From: Amoebophrya sp. A120
Lineage: Eukaryota; Sar; Dinophyceae; Syndiniales; Amoebophryaceae
DNA: 64,000 bases
Direction of reading: 5' to 3'
Assembly (NCBI GenBank): GCA_905178155.1
Contig: CAJINV010000001.1
Location: 9,383,865 to 9,447,864 of the forward strand
The notes under the pieces are model-generated. The model had not been told where the DNA came from. It worked only from the letters and a program-made list of their open reading frames with translations, and searched no databases. Of this stretch, positions 45,701-56,800 are shown piece by piece (positions within the stretch are counted from its first letter, which is position 1; each line of letters begins with the position of its first letter). A program made the translations under genes and the position numbers.

Positions 45701-48700
45701 CGGAGACGGGCGGCTTCGATTCGGAGCTGATGGCGGGCCGCTGGATGCACATCTTTACCAAGGACGACTTGAATTATCCGCAGAAAGCCGCGGGGACCTC
45801 CGACAGCAGAGACAGTGCCGTTTCGAGCAATGCGCCGTCGCAGTCGCCGAGCAAACGCGCAGTTGTGCCGGACGAGGACGAGTACTCGAATGGAGTAAAC
45901 ACGGTTGCCGCCGCGATGAGGCTGAAGTCTTGCTGGCCGAAGCTGAAGCCGCTGTACCGGTTGGGGTTTTTGAACTACTGCGGCAAAGACATTTTCGAGG
46001 CACTGGTCCGGGTGCTGAACCTGGATCGGCTGGCCGCCTCGCCGGCGTTTAGCTGCGTCGAGAGCTTGTGGCGGTTGGAAGATTTGGACGATCGCTGGAA
46101 CGACCACTCGAAGCCGAGCAGCTGCGTGCAACTGTTGTTTTCCGAGGGGGTGCAGGTCTTCCGAAATAACGCCATTCCCGGGGACTTGAACCTTTCCTCC
46201 GGCGCCGCCAAGACGCAGGCGGAGCAGCTGTTGGCGTGGAACCGGCGGCCGATCAAGTGTTTGCGGGTCTTGTTCAACTTCGTCGCCTTGAACCCGAACC
46301 GGATGGTGCAAGACTCGTCGTTCGTCGTGGTTTGCATCCTGTTCGCCCTGTATTCCTGCTGGGAGGAGCCGCAAATACCGCTCTACGACCCCATGCTGAT
46401 TCCCGCGGGCAGCAAGGCCAGGCGACGGGCGTCGTTGATGGGAGATGTCGGCAGTGGAGAAGCTCTAGCACAGCCTTCCACTCCCCAGAACACGGTCGAA
46501 TCCGTCCCGCCATCACCGGGCAACGCAGGCGAGGGCGGCCCGGACGAGGAGCCGTCGCACTACGTGCTGCACGAAGAGGACATCCGCGCCATCGCCGACC
46601 TGCCGGTGCACCACACCGTGTGGGACACGTTCTTCGGCGTTGGCAGGGGCCGCTTCCCCCTGGTCACCATAACGGAACAGAAAACCGGCACGGGGTGGAT
46701 GTTCGAGAAGGTGAGCGCGATGCTATCCGTTATGGGCGAAGAGGAGGCGAACGGCGACGATCTGAGCGCCGAATCTGAAGCGGACTTCAGCAGTTTGTCA
46801 GCCATTCGTAGCGCGGGCGGTGTCGGCTCCGGCACACCGACCGGCGCGCGGCTGGCGAGGGAAGCCGCCAGCCCGGGCATCGTGCCGGAGAAGCGATCGG
46901 TGGCGGAGCCCTCGCCGCCGGCCGCGGCGGACGACGACGTCTCGACGAACGCCTCCACCGCTGCCGCCGCAGCGGCGCCAGCCGACGGCGCCACGCCTGC
47001 AGTCAACAGTTCTTCAGCGACAGCGACCCCCATGTCCCTCCCCGTCGAGCCGCAGCCACCCCAGCGAACGACCACCCCCCAGGCGTTCAAGGGCGAGCGC
47101 AAAACGCGAAAGACCGTAGCGACAAACGCGAAGCCGCCCGACCCGCTTCGGCCCATCGTGGAGAGAGCGTTTCACAAGTGCGACCCATTCAACGTGTTCG
47201 CAAAATTGAACGCGCGACAACTCAATCTTCTCTCCACGAGCATCTTCCTCGCGATGCTCCACACGTGGCGAGGCCAGTCTGGCGCGGCCGACGGCGCTGG
47301 CGTTGCACAGGCGTCTCCCGTTTTGCCAGCGAACCCCGGGGGAGACGTCACGGTGCGGCCGTTCCAGCCGCCGGCAAGCCTGTCGACGGTGACGATCGGT
47401 GACGGCTTTGAGGTGTTGCGCTTCGCGCTGCGGCTCTGCGCGAAGGTCGCACACTGTCCGATTCCGCAGCTGCGGTCCGCCGGGAAGGCGGTGCTAGAAA
47501 CAATCCTGTGCTCCGCGAGCAGCAGCGTACCGGGACCCGGAACTGGAGCGGCTGCAGGTAAATTTGCATCGTTCAACATGTTGGTTACGATCGCGATTCT
47601 CAATCAAAGTCGCACGCTTGTTTATCGTACTAGTTAGTACTTATATAAATCCTGTTATTTGTCCTCGCATCACATTCACAGGCACTTCCTCCGTCATTGT
47701 CGCTGGCGGAGACAAGATTTCGGTCCGCACCGCCGCTCTCGCTTTGGTCGCGGTTTTCCGCTTTAAGGACCTGTGGGGGCGCAATTCCGTTGCGGAAATT
47801 TTGTCGCAGTTCTTGGAGCGGGTCGAGGTTGAGCGCAAACTGTTCGTGCAGCTTTCCATGGTCGCGTGCAACGCAGTGCACTGCTTCTTCAGCAGCGTGA
47901 AACACGACGAGATCCACACACTTTTCCAAACCAGCGAGGAAGTCCTTCTGGTGTTCCGCCTCCTCCGCGCGGGGTATCCGTCGAAGCAAAACGGTGGTGA
48001 CAAACTGATGGAAACGCGAGGCTTGAAGATCGAGAAAATCGTTGAGACCATGATGCTCTTGTTCCACCCGACGATACTACCGGTGCTGGGCTTGCAGCCC
48101 TACGCCCAGTGCCTCGGCGAAATCCCAGCGGAGTCACCGGAGCACATGTGTCGGCTGCTGCTCGCGATGCTGCGCATGCTCTCCAACAGCGGGACCAAAG
48201 TCGCGTCGGCAGTGCCGACCCCAACGAACAAAACCGCACTTGCCGCAGGCGGACCATCCTCCATTTCCGGATCAACCTCTAGTACCGTGGCAGCAAATTC
48301 ATTGTCCGGAAGCGCCCCACCAGGCACCCCCACGTCCTCCGCACAACAAGGCGCAACAGGAAGTACTAGCGGTCCAAACATCGAGGTGTTAGCGCAGATT
48401 TGGTGCCGCACACTGATTGCTTTGTGTCAGAATATGGCGCAGCTCTGGCTGACGCTGAAGCAGATGACGCCCGCGCCTGGCAGTCAGCAGGCGGTGCAGG
48501 GATTTTTCCAGTTGTTGATCGACCTGCAAGAGGTGGTTTTGTCCGAAACGGTGTCCCGACTTTACACCCCCTACGTGGGCATCCAGGTGGTGGAAAAACT
48601 GGTCGCGTTTCTCACCAGTTGCGCAACGCAGCAGGCCGCCCCGAAGAACCTGAGCACTCTGGCGCTGAACATCGCCTCGAAGTTCTTTTTGCTGAACCTG

Positions 48701-49753
48701 AAGCACCTGCAGCACCAGCCGCGTTTTGACCAGGCCTGGTTGATGGTCTTGCGGCTGATTCTGGTTCTCCACAAACAGGGGCGAGACACCCGGGACGAGG
48801 TGCTCGCAGAGCTGACGCTGGAAACGCTGAAGAACGTGATCCGCGTGTTGCTCGAGGGGGAGTTGTTAATGTTTACCACGACACCCCCGGGCAGCGGTCA
48901 AGAAGGTGGCACAAGTAGCAAAAGTGGGGGAAATAACGAGCAAGTCTGGTGGCGCGTGACGTGGGAGAACATCGAAAACCTGTGTCCGGGGTTCCGCACC
49001 CAATTGCAAGAAGAACAGCGGTCCTACGAGGAGCACGTGAGCAAGAAGCGTGAAAGTAGTCAAGATCAGGCACGGAATTTGCGCACGGAGCAAGCCGGCG
49101 GCGCGCAATCTTCCACCTCCGCGCCACCGGCTGTGATGGCACAGGCTGAGCTGCACCAGCAGGTTGCACCTGCTCAAGGGAGCAGTGCTCCCCCAGCGCC
49201 GGTGCCAAGTCCAGGACACCAGCCAGCGACCCAACCGCAGCAGCCGCCCCAGATGAACTCGCTAGTCGGGTTCGTCCCGCCGGAGAGGGCAGTCGTCCCG
49301 CCCGGCGTTGCGGTCCCAGCACCTCAGCAATCACATGCGCACCAGCCCGCGCCGCCTGGGACGACGTCGAGAGGAGGTGGACCACAAGGTCCGCCGCCAC
49401 CGGGGTCCCCGAAGCAGGGAATAGTAAGCGGCTCAGGGGTGCATGTGCCGAGGCCGCCGAGCAAGTCACAACCAGCGAGCGCCGCAGACAGCTTCGTCGT
49501 GGTTCCCCGCAGTCTAGAGGTACCGGTTCCGGGCAACGGAGCGGGCGCGCCGCGAGAGGGCAGCCACTCTGACAGCGATCCGGGCCTGTTTCGAGGTGCT
49601 GGTCAGGCTCCACAACCCCCGCATCACTACGCTACTGGCGGCTCCGCGTCAGAGTCAGACGCGTCAATGTTGACCGTAGAGGTAGAAGAGGAATACAATG
49701 TGGTGCCGAAAGTAAACAACACCGGCCAGGATGGCGCTCCCGATCTCACATGA
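42701..49753 (+). CDS. Sec7-domain ARF guanine-nucleotide exchange factor (GBF/BIG class)
   Basis: Six exons (42701-43204, 43389-43854, 44017-44539, 44726-44969, 45118-47557, 47682-49753), all GT-AG, give 2082 aa. The Sec7 domain lies at about residues 520-760. The catalytic glutamate is in FRLPKEAQQIDR (usual FRLPGEAQ, here Gly to Lys), and motif 2 reads MLNVDQYNPQVK, followed by FVRNLRKCNENEDFDEDLL. About 45 low-complexity residues (Asp/Thr/Ala/Gly) split the domain between YARN and FYNAADACF. The N-terminal 500 aa fit the DCB/HUS regions (ALCGVQVSNLLNIVRGNRKF at the start), and long helical HDS-like regions follow. The last 270 residues are Pro/Gln/Gly-rich and disordered. Large Sec7 GEFs activate ARF1 on Golgi membranes for COPI or clathrin coat recruitment. 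GBF1/GNOM is slightly favoured over BIG/Sec7p, but I cannot settle this. Confidence 0.9.
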
Positions 49754-50922
49754 TGAGTGATGAACGTAAACATAAGGGGTCATCTGGGAGCATGCACCAT
49801 CAGCATCTGAAGATGTTGGTCGTGGATACTAACTCTGGATCGCGACACCAGTAGTACCAGTAGCGAATGATAAACAAAACAGCGACTCCTGCGACACGCA
49901 CGACAACAATGGATAGATATTGACTCGGTATCCCCGGGCAAAGAACGCCCGCCAGTATGCTGGCGAGCTGCACGACGGCGCACAGGTAGTACATATCTTC
50001 GAAGAAGTAGCTTTTCTTCCGCAAAAAAAGTACAAGAGCAAATCGTTGTTCTCCTGACGTAAAGGCACTGCCAAAGTTCAGTAAGCCACAGAAACCGTTC
50101 ACTGTCCGACATGCTGTAAGCAAAAAGGACGACAGTAGAAGTGATACTGTCACAAACACAATAGCACACAAGGAGTGACTTGATTACAGTGTTCTGCCTG
50201 CAGACACAGACGTAGTGTTCTGCCTGCGCGCGCTTTGCCGCTTTACGAGTCGACTCGTCTCGATTTTTGTTGCCCGCATCAAGACGAAGCGTTAGCTGGC
50301 GTTTCTGATTCGAACGAAGTGCTTACTAAACCATAAGAACTCGAACTTTACTATAGACAACAGAGTAACGCCGGGCATGGTAGTACAGCAGTATGCTCGA
50401 AATCGAATCACAGGCTCGAACTCGATGCAGCTTAAGGAAGCGAGGAATTATTCTTCATCGAAATCGACACAGACACGTGCTTGCACGTCCGAGCGCAGAA
50501 AAAGGAAAATCTATCGCAAAAAAATTAGCATCCAAAACGTTCGACGACCAGCGACCATGCACTTTTTGAAAAACCGACCCTGCAGTGCAATTTGACCCAT
50601 ATTCGCGAGCCGCCCGTATCTTCCGGTAAAACATAAACGAGCTCACCAAAATCTGAATTTACTTCGCAACAAAATTCCTAACATTCCAGAATAGGCGGGT
50701 GAAAGATTGATGGAAGTACATAGATACTTTTTAGATGTAGAAGTTGTCTGTTTCAGTTTCTCATTTCGAGTGTGTTGCAAGAGGAGCTACTGCATTTTTT
50801 GAGAGGTTCCGGTCCGCATTTCCACTATTGCTAGCGTTTTGTCGCGTTATTTGCATCATCGTTTGTGTTTGAGGAGTCTCCAAAATCACAGGCACTTTAA
50901 TCAATATCGAACGCTAACGAAA
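49754..50922. other. Intergenic, 1169 bp
   Basis: No gene is firmly supported. A hydrophobic - strand reading frame at 49800-50171 lacks an early in-frame ATG and is treated as rejected. The rest shows nothing recognisable. Confidence 0.45.
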
Positions 50923-51896
50923 ATGACATCTTCAATCGCGAAGCAGTTGCTCTCAAAGCAGTTGATCGAGCTGACAAAGGACGAGGCAAACGGATTCTCA
51001 GTCGGGCTAGAAGACGACAGCAATCTGTTCAAATGGAGGGTTTGTTTCGAAGGACCACAAGACTCGCTCTACGAAGGAGGTCTTTTTACGGGTATAAAAA
51101 ACTGGCTGTAAAGTAAAGCTTGAGGTTGAACTTCCTAGAAAGCAAATGTTTATTTATGCGCATTTTTTTACTGCGCTTGTTATTGTTTTGATGAGTGTGT
51201 CCACCTGACTTTTGCCATGGTGAAATGCAGATCCGAAAAATCCGAACGGGAAAAATGAGTATGGATGTAACGCGTTTCAAAAACTATATATACTCACAAC
51301 CCTTCAACACCACTGCCACAGCACTACTGACATTCCCCACGGATTTCCCGAACTCGCCACCCGACATGGTGTTTGAGACCGAGCTCTTCCACCCGAACAT
51401 CTACCCCTATGGCGTTCTCAAACGTTACATTCTGAACTGTTACATGAATTTGTGATGCAAGAATGGCAAAACTACAAGGGGAAAGATTGCGCCTTTTGCA
51501 TGACAGATTTGGAGCACATTGCCAGCCTATTTGGCCCTTCGGGAATTTGTCATGCGAAGCAGCTTGATTGTGTCGATTCTGATTGAAATTTTGCATGACA
51601 AATCATGTAACAGTTGAGAATGTAACATTTGAGAACGCCATAACCCCGACGGTAAGGTCTGCATTTCTATCCTGCATCCTCCGGGCACGGACGCATTCAA
51701 CGAGCAGGAAACCGCCGACGAGCGATGGCGACCGATACTGGGAGTGGAGAGCATTCTGATGAGCGTGTTGAGCATGCTGTTGGACCCGAACCCGGACAGC
51801 CCGGCAAACGCAGACGCGGCCGTGATGTACCGCGACAACCGGGATCAGTGGAAAAAGAAAGTCCGGGCGTTGACCAGAAAATCCGTGGAGGGGTGA
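50923..51896 (+). CDS. UBE2G: Ubiquitin-conjugating enzyme E2, UBE2G/Ubc7 type
   Basis: Exons 50923-51091, 51322-51407 and 51648-51896 give 167 aa, the usual size (UBE2G1 and UBE2G2 are about 165-170). The first intron is GT-AG; the second is an introner inserted just after the HPN motif (ELFHPNIYP|DGKVCISILH). The catalytic Cys is in GKVCISILHPPG. Next is the extended acidic loop (GTDAFNEQETADERW) that defines the Ubc7/UBE2G/Cdc34 group, then GVESILMSVLSML. The N-terminus (LIELTKDEANGFSVGLEDDS and LYEGGLFTALLTFP) is closest in style to UBE2G1. Family members work mostly in ER-associated degradation, forming Lys48 chains with ER-membrane E3 ligases. A role in ERAD here is inferred from the family. 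Confidence 0.95.
51408..51642. mobile_element. Introner element B3 (family B) in the E2 gene
   Basis: A 235-bp element flanked by ACCCC at 51403-51407 and 51643-51647. The left end begins TATGGCGTTCTCAAACG, then TTACATTCTGAACTGTTACATGA; the right end is inverted and ends GAACGCCATA. The interior alternates TTTGTGATGC, GCATGACAGAT, TTTGTCATGC and GCATGACAAAT. Excision restores the invariant E2 sequence HPNIYP|DGKVC exactly, which fixes the splice outcome. No GT-AG register. Confidence 0.95.
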
Positions 51897-53930
51897 GATT
51901 TTGTTCAACTCGGAAATATTAAAGTAGAGAGTGGTTGAAATCTTGATTCTTGTTGTCGGAAGTTTATTATTCAAAGGGACGCCGGCTGCAACTGCGCGAT
52001 AGTGGAATGTATGTTGTTCGTCGCGGTCCTACTAGAAGGAAATAAATGCACAAAAAAAAATTGATGTCGAAGTAGATCATGCAACGACAACATCGTTTAC
52101 GTTTTTGTTGGATATACAAGAAAACAAAAACAAATCTGACGAAGAGCAACTCTTGCAGCTTGAGAACTTCTACCACAAACAGAACTAGAAGAAGAAAAGT
52201 GTAAGTTTCGGCGTTTCTCCTTTCTTGAAAACGAAAAAATGTGTAAACATTTCTTTTCTTATTTGCGTACTTTTCCCTTAAAGACAGAACTATGCCCCTG
52301 CCAGAAACAAGGTTCAGCGGTAATTCGTGTCTGCCTGAGAAACTTGAGCTTCATCCTCCGCAGCGACAACCTGTTTGTTGTTTCTGCGGACGCCTCAGTT
52401 CACATTGATTGTGAACAGCCATTGACTTATGACCTGATACGTTTACCCCGAGCTTTACGTCATCTTCTACCCTGGACTTATACTTGTAGTTAAGAGAACT
52501 CGCTCGCAGCTTCGCGCGTATTTGTATTTGCAAAATTTATACGAAAGTCAAAATGCCTTCCGGTTACTTAGTTGTCCAGAACTGGACTAAATCTAATATC
52601 CGCTCCCGGGTAGAGCGATGATATTATGGTGCTTTACTGTTGAGCTAGAGCTTCCTTTGACGCTATACAGACGAAATGGACCACTTTCATTGTTGGAGAC
52701 GATGAAGAGGATGCAACAAGAATGTTGATGAAAACCACTCTACTTGCGCCGCGACAAAAACGACAACTACTTTTTAATTGCAAAGATCGATCACCTCGAT
52801 GAAGGACGAAAAATTGAATGAGAATGGAAAGAGTTTCTGCTCAAGGACGATGTTTCTTTGGACTTTATCGTGCTAAGCGCAACCCACCGAGAGCTGCGCA
52901 GGAGTTGCACCAGATGGATTTTGCAAGTACAAGCTCGTTCGGCTTTGCATCTCAGTATGGTTTCTTTCGTTATAATATCTCGGGTCAAAGATAGGTGAGC
53001 ATACTTATTAGAGCAGCTCTGCTTCGTCGAGGGTTTGGGTTTCGTTGTCGTTAAATAAGAGAACCGCAGAAGAGACTCCTCTCGTATTGGGATTTGGGCC
53101 GTCGTAAATCATACTCCACGTCTACTGTGCATTTCGAGGATAACAAGAGGACGTTATGAGACTGCAACAATCCAGAACACTTGTTAATACCTGCACTGGT
53201 GCAGGACAAGAGAGAAGGTGAGTCGCGAGCAGTACATGATGAGCAGAAGAAATCACGTTCAAAGCTCCTGGTCGGGCGATCATAATGCAAAATGAGTTCG
53301 TACGGTACCGAGGTTGGAGGTACGTGCTTACTGTCAAAAATTTTCCGATGTTCATCTCGATTTGTATCAAATGCCGCCACCATATATTCGCTATTTCACG
53401 AACCGAGTTTCAGTTTCCGTCGGTTGATTCTAATTTTGAATTTTTCGTCAATCTTCCGACGTGTAGATATTTTTGACGTCAGTGTCCCAGCCCCCTGCCC
53501 CCCCACACACACACACACACAACCACTTTGAAGGCCATGTAGTCGGTAAACAAGTAGTTTCATTTTTTAGGAATTATTTTCATCAACAGCAAGTATTCAA
53601 TATACCTTATCTACTAACTGATCTAGTACATCTACCGATGAAGATAGAACAAAACCTAGGTTTCAACGAGCTCGTAGTTCGTGTTTGTGAAGTAATTTTC
53701 GTTAAAAACGATTTGGATTCCTCGTCATTCTAAAAAAACCTAGGCGTAAGAAGAAAAGAATATTTTTTGATGTAATAAAAAAGGGAAGTACCTGTACCAT
53801 TTTGTTTCAGGGAAAGAGAAGAACGACAGCTATCGCTATCAGTGAGAAAGAAGCAATCCAGTCCTATTTCTGAGCTTAACCTGTGTTTTCTCTTTTACCA
53901 ATTACGACGGTAATTGAGTAAGAAAACGAA
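51897..53930. other. Intergenic, 2034 bp
   Basis: The longest gene-free stretch here. Small ORFs on both strands have no motif. It holds a short C-rich/CA-repeat tract near 53491-53521. No RNA gene was recognised. Confidence 0.5.
53491..53521. repeat. C-run plus (CA)n microsatellite
   Basis: Two C-runs separated by TG are followed by about nine CA units (roughly 53504-53521). A simple repeat of no evident function. Confidence 0.85.
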
Positions 53931-55303
53931 ATGGCGCGTTCAAAGAAATCGGGTAAAGTGGACGAGAAATCCGTCCAGAAGTCGGGCAACAAGGGGGCAA
54001 AACTACCAGCACAGACCTACGAGCAAAGGGTAGACGAGTTTCGACGGGATGCTGCGGAATACAACAGTACCTACTTGTTTTATGACGAGTATCTCCGAGT
54101 TTGTTTGTTGACGTCGTGGGTGTTTCATGATTGGTTTGAGACGTCTTTTACGTTTTATACCCTTGGAAAAGCTTTTCTTTGTTTCGTATGTCAATGTCTA
54201 CATACAACTGCGACAACCTCAACCTCAGCTAACCCTGGTGGCATTTACGCGCAGCAGTCCGCATCCTCCAGTTCACGAGCGCCACCACAGTACGCGCAGC
54301 AAGGACTGTATGTGGATCAGAACGGGATTATGCAACAGGCCGGAGGGTACATACAGCAGCAGCAGATGCTGGACCCAAACCTCCAGCAGGGGCAGGGCGT
54401 CTACATTGCGGGCCAGCCACAGCAGCCGGACTATGGACTCGGTGGTGGTATGATCGGCGGGGGCGGTGGCCCGAACATCGTGGTGAAACACAAAAAAAGA
54501 GCAAAGCCAGGTAATTACGACTGAGAAAGTTGATTGGTAGTCTTTTTTCTTTGTTTGTTGTGGGCACGACAACTTTTATGATCTTTCTATCACTTCGTTT
54601 TCAATGAGCTCGTGCTGCAGAAATACTAGAGTTTTAATACAATTTCAATTTACTTTTTATGCGTTGTTGAACAAACTGCAGGGGAGAAGGCACTGAAAGA
54701 GATCCGCGCCCTGCAAAAGTCCACCGATTTGCTCATCAGAAGGGCACCCTTCCAGAGGATGGTGCGGGTACAGAAGCACACTTTGTTTTTTCTGTTTCGT
54801 CTGGTGCCTTTTGCTTCTGTGTTGGTTTTTGGAAAAGGAAATTCACGAATCTAGTAGAGAAAAACAGGTGATGTGCATTGCAATGATGAACATTGTTCTA
54901 GCTGGAAGTAAACGTGGAAACAAAGACAATGCAAACTCAAACACACAATCTATCCCAGGAAATCGTGCACGCCCTAGACGAGAAGAAGCAGATCCGGTTT
55001 CAGAGCCAGGCCCTGGTCGCGCTGCAGGAAGCGTCAGAAGCCTACATGATCGGCTTGCTAGAGGATACAAAGTACTTTTTACTTTATTTTTTAATGCTTT
55101 TTTTTTTACATTTTGGGTTTTCCACCATTATTCGCTGTTCTTTTATTTGTTTGATGTTGTCAATCGCAGAGTTGACGTTTCACATTTGCAATCGTCATCA
55201 AAACTACAGCCTCTGTGCGTTGCACGCGAAGCGAGTCACCATCATGCCGAAGGATCTGCACCTGGCGCAGCGGCTGAGAGGAGACAACACTCTCAAGAAG
55301 TAA
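53931..55303 (+). CDS. Divergent histone H3, candidate centromeric H3 (CENP-A)
   Basis: Exons 53931-54510, 54682-54767, 54959-55071 and 55210-55303 (GT-AG, phases match) give about 290 aa. The last 100 residues are an H3 histone fold: [76 protein letters not shown] and [11 protein letters not shown]. Between REI and LQEA there are 19 residues, against 17 in canonical H3; the 2-residue longer loop 1 is the classic CENP-A mark. The tail is not H3-like: it is Lys-rich at the start, then Gln/Gly/Ser/Tyr-rich. Part of exon 1 (about 54099-54254) is hydrophobic and may be a 156-bp GT-AG intron of 3n length; both versions keep the frame. CENP-A defines centromeric chromatin. An H3 variant with other roles is not excluded. 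Confidence 0.85.
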
Positions 55304-56800
55304 GTTTGAGTGCGGAAGTAGAACATCACGGGGTGAAAAATGAAAACCTTGTGTAAGCCGCTGCTGGATCCGAATACTTCTTTGCCTGGTTCTTCTTATG
55401 AACTACCATGCTATTCATTGTTGCTCTCGCAGCTCTCAAGAGCCCGATTCGCTCACATCGAGAACCAACTTAATACGAATCAGCATCTTCTAGAATTACT
55501 TCTTTACGCGACGCTTCTTCAATGAAACACTTCTGTTTTAAACTTATCCTTACACTTCTTCGAAAAATATGAATTCGGCCTCGTGCGAATTCGAGCACCT
55601 CGATGTCTACTTTAAATGTGATTTATTACGCAAAAAGAGATGGCATGAAATTCATCTTGTCTGAAACACTTCCTCGTACTATTTGTGATGAACTCTGCAA
55701 GAAGCTTTGTATGTCTGAAAGCTTTACGTGGTTGGCGTGGACGAGACTGTAAGCATGGTTTCGCTACCGCAAAAATCTCCGAACGTATTCAAGATAACCT
55801 CTTGTGTAGTGGTGATGTGGGGTCGTATTATTTTTTGACAGTTGCAATGAGTGATGGCATTGGCGACAGAAAATATTATATACGATACCTTTCTTCATCA
55901 TCCCCACGACGACGACACGCCCCCAGTGACAAAGACAACTCGGAGTGCATCCTGTCTGTATCTGTAACCTGTCGACGTAAAGCAAGTGGTAATGGAAGAA
56001 CTCACATCGCGTTTGCGATTGCGGTTTTCCCGTGGTGATTGTGTGAACCTTGACGACGAGGATAACAAAACAAAAATTGAAAAGTGGAGAACCAGCGACA
56101 AAGAAAGAAAAACAGCGACAGAATACAACTATCCCCACATGAAGATGAACTCATAATTGAGGTCGACATGCCGGTGGAAAAGCATAATTTAAGTACGTTG
56201 TTCTTGGGGACTGTTGTTCTCTGAAATAACACGAAGGAATTTGCTACATTTGCAGGCTGTATTTTTGCATGCATTTGCTATGTTTGATTTTGACGGCCGG
56301 GAATGAAATCGAAAGTGGTCAAGAGATCCCTTCTACTTGCTTTTTGCCTTGGTCTTTTGTGAACCTGTCACTTACTTAAGGATCCGCAATTAGAAGGCAC
56401 ACTGAAAAACGACGGATTTCTCTCGCTAGCCGATCATTTGTACACACCTATTGAAGTAGCAACCCTAACTCTGTTTCGACCAACTTTTTTTTACTTAGAG
56501 TTAGAGCCTCTGCATTTCAGCGGCAACGCAAGTGAAGCCCACTGCTTTACCATGTTTTTATTCGCTTACGATTACCAGCTGTCGCTGTGTCACTTTTTGT
56601 GGAATAGCCAAAGCCAAACGGATATTTTGGCAACGCCCGCCAGCATTCCTCACTAGCGCTAGACCTAGATATCCTCCGTTTGTTTGCACGACACGAAGAT
56701 TTTCACTAGCGTCACTAAGTCCTTACATCATATGATTAAAGAAAAATAAGGAAGTAAATAAAGAACAAGTAGTAGATTTTTCGCATTTCTTCCCGAAAAC
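55304..56800. other. Intergenic, 1497 bp
   Basis: Short ORFs on both strands with no family motif and no splice-consistent model. Nothing further recognised. Confidence 0.5.

Noticed and set aside
45685-46374. 229-aa frame on the - strand
   Set aside because: Antisense to the Sec7-gene exon, whose + strand product has clear family motifs.
49800-50171. 123-aa hydrophobic frame on the - strand that looks like a small membrane protein
   Set aside because: No early in-frame ATG, no splice-consistent extension, and a competing frame overlaps. Kept only as a note.
53491-53521. C-run plus (CA)n as a regulatory element
   Set aside because: An ordinary short microsatellite; nothing ties it to the gene 400 bp downstream.
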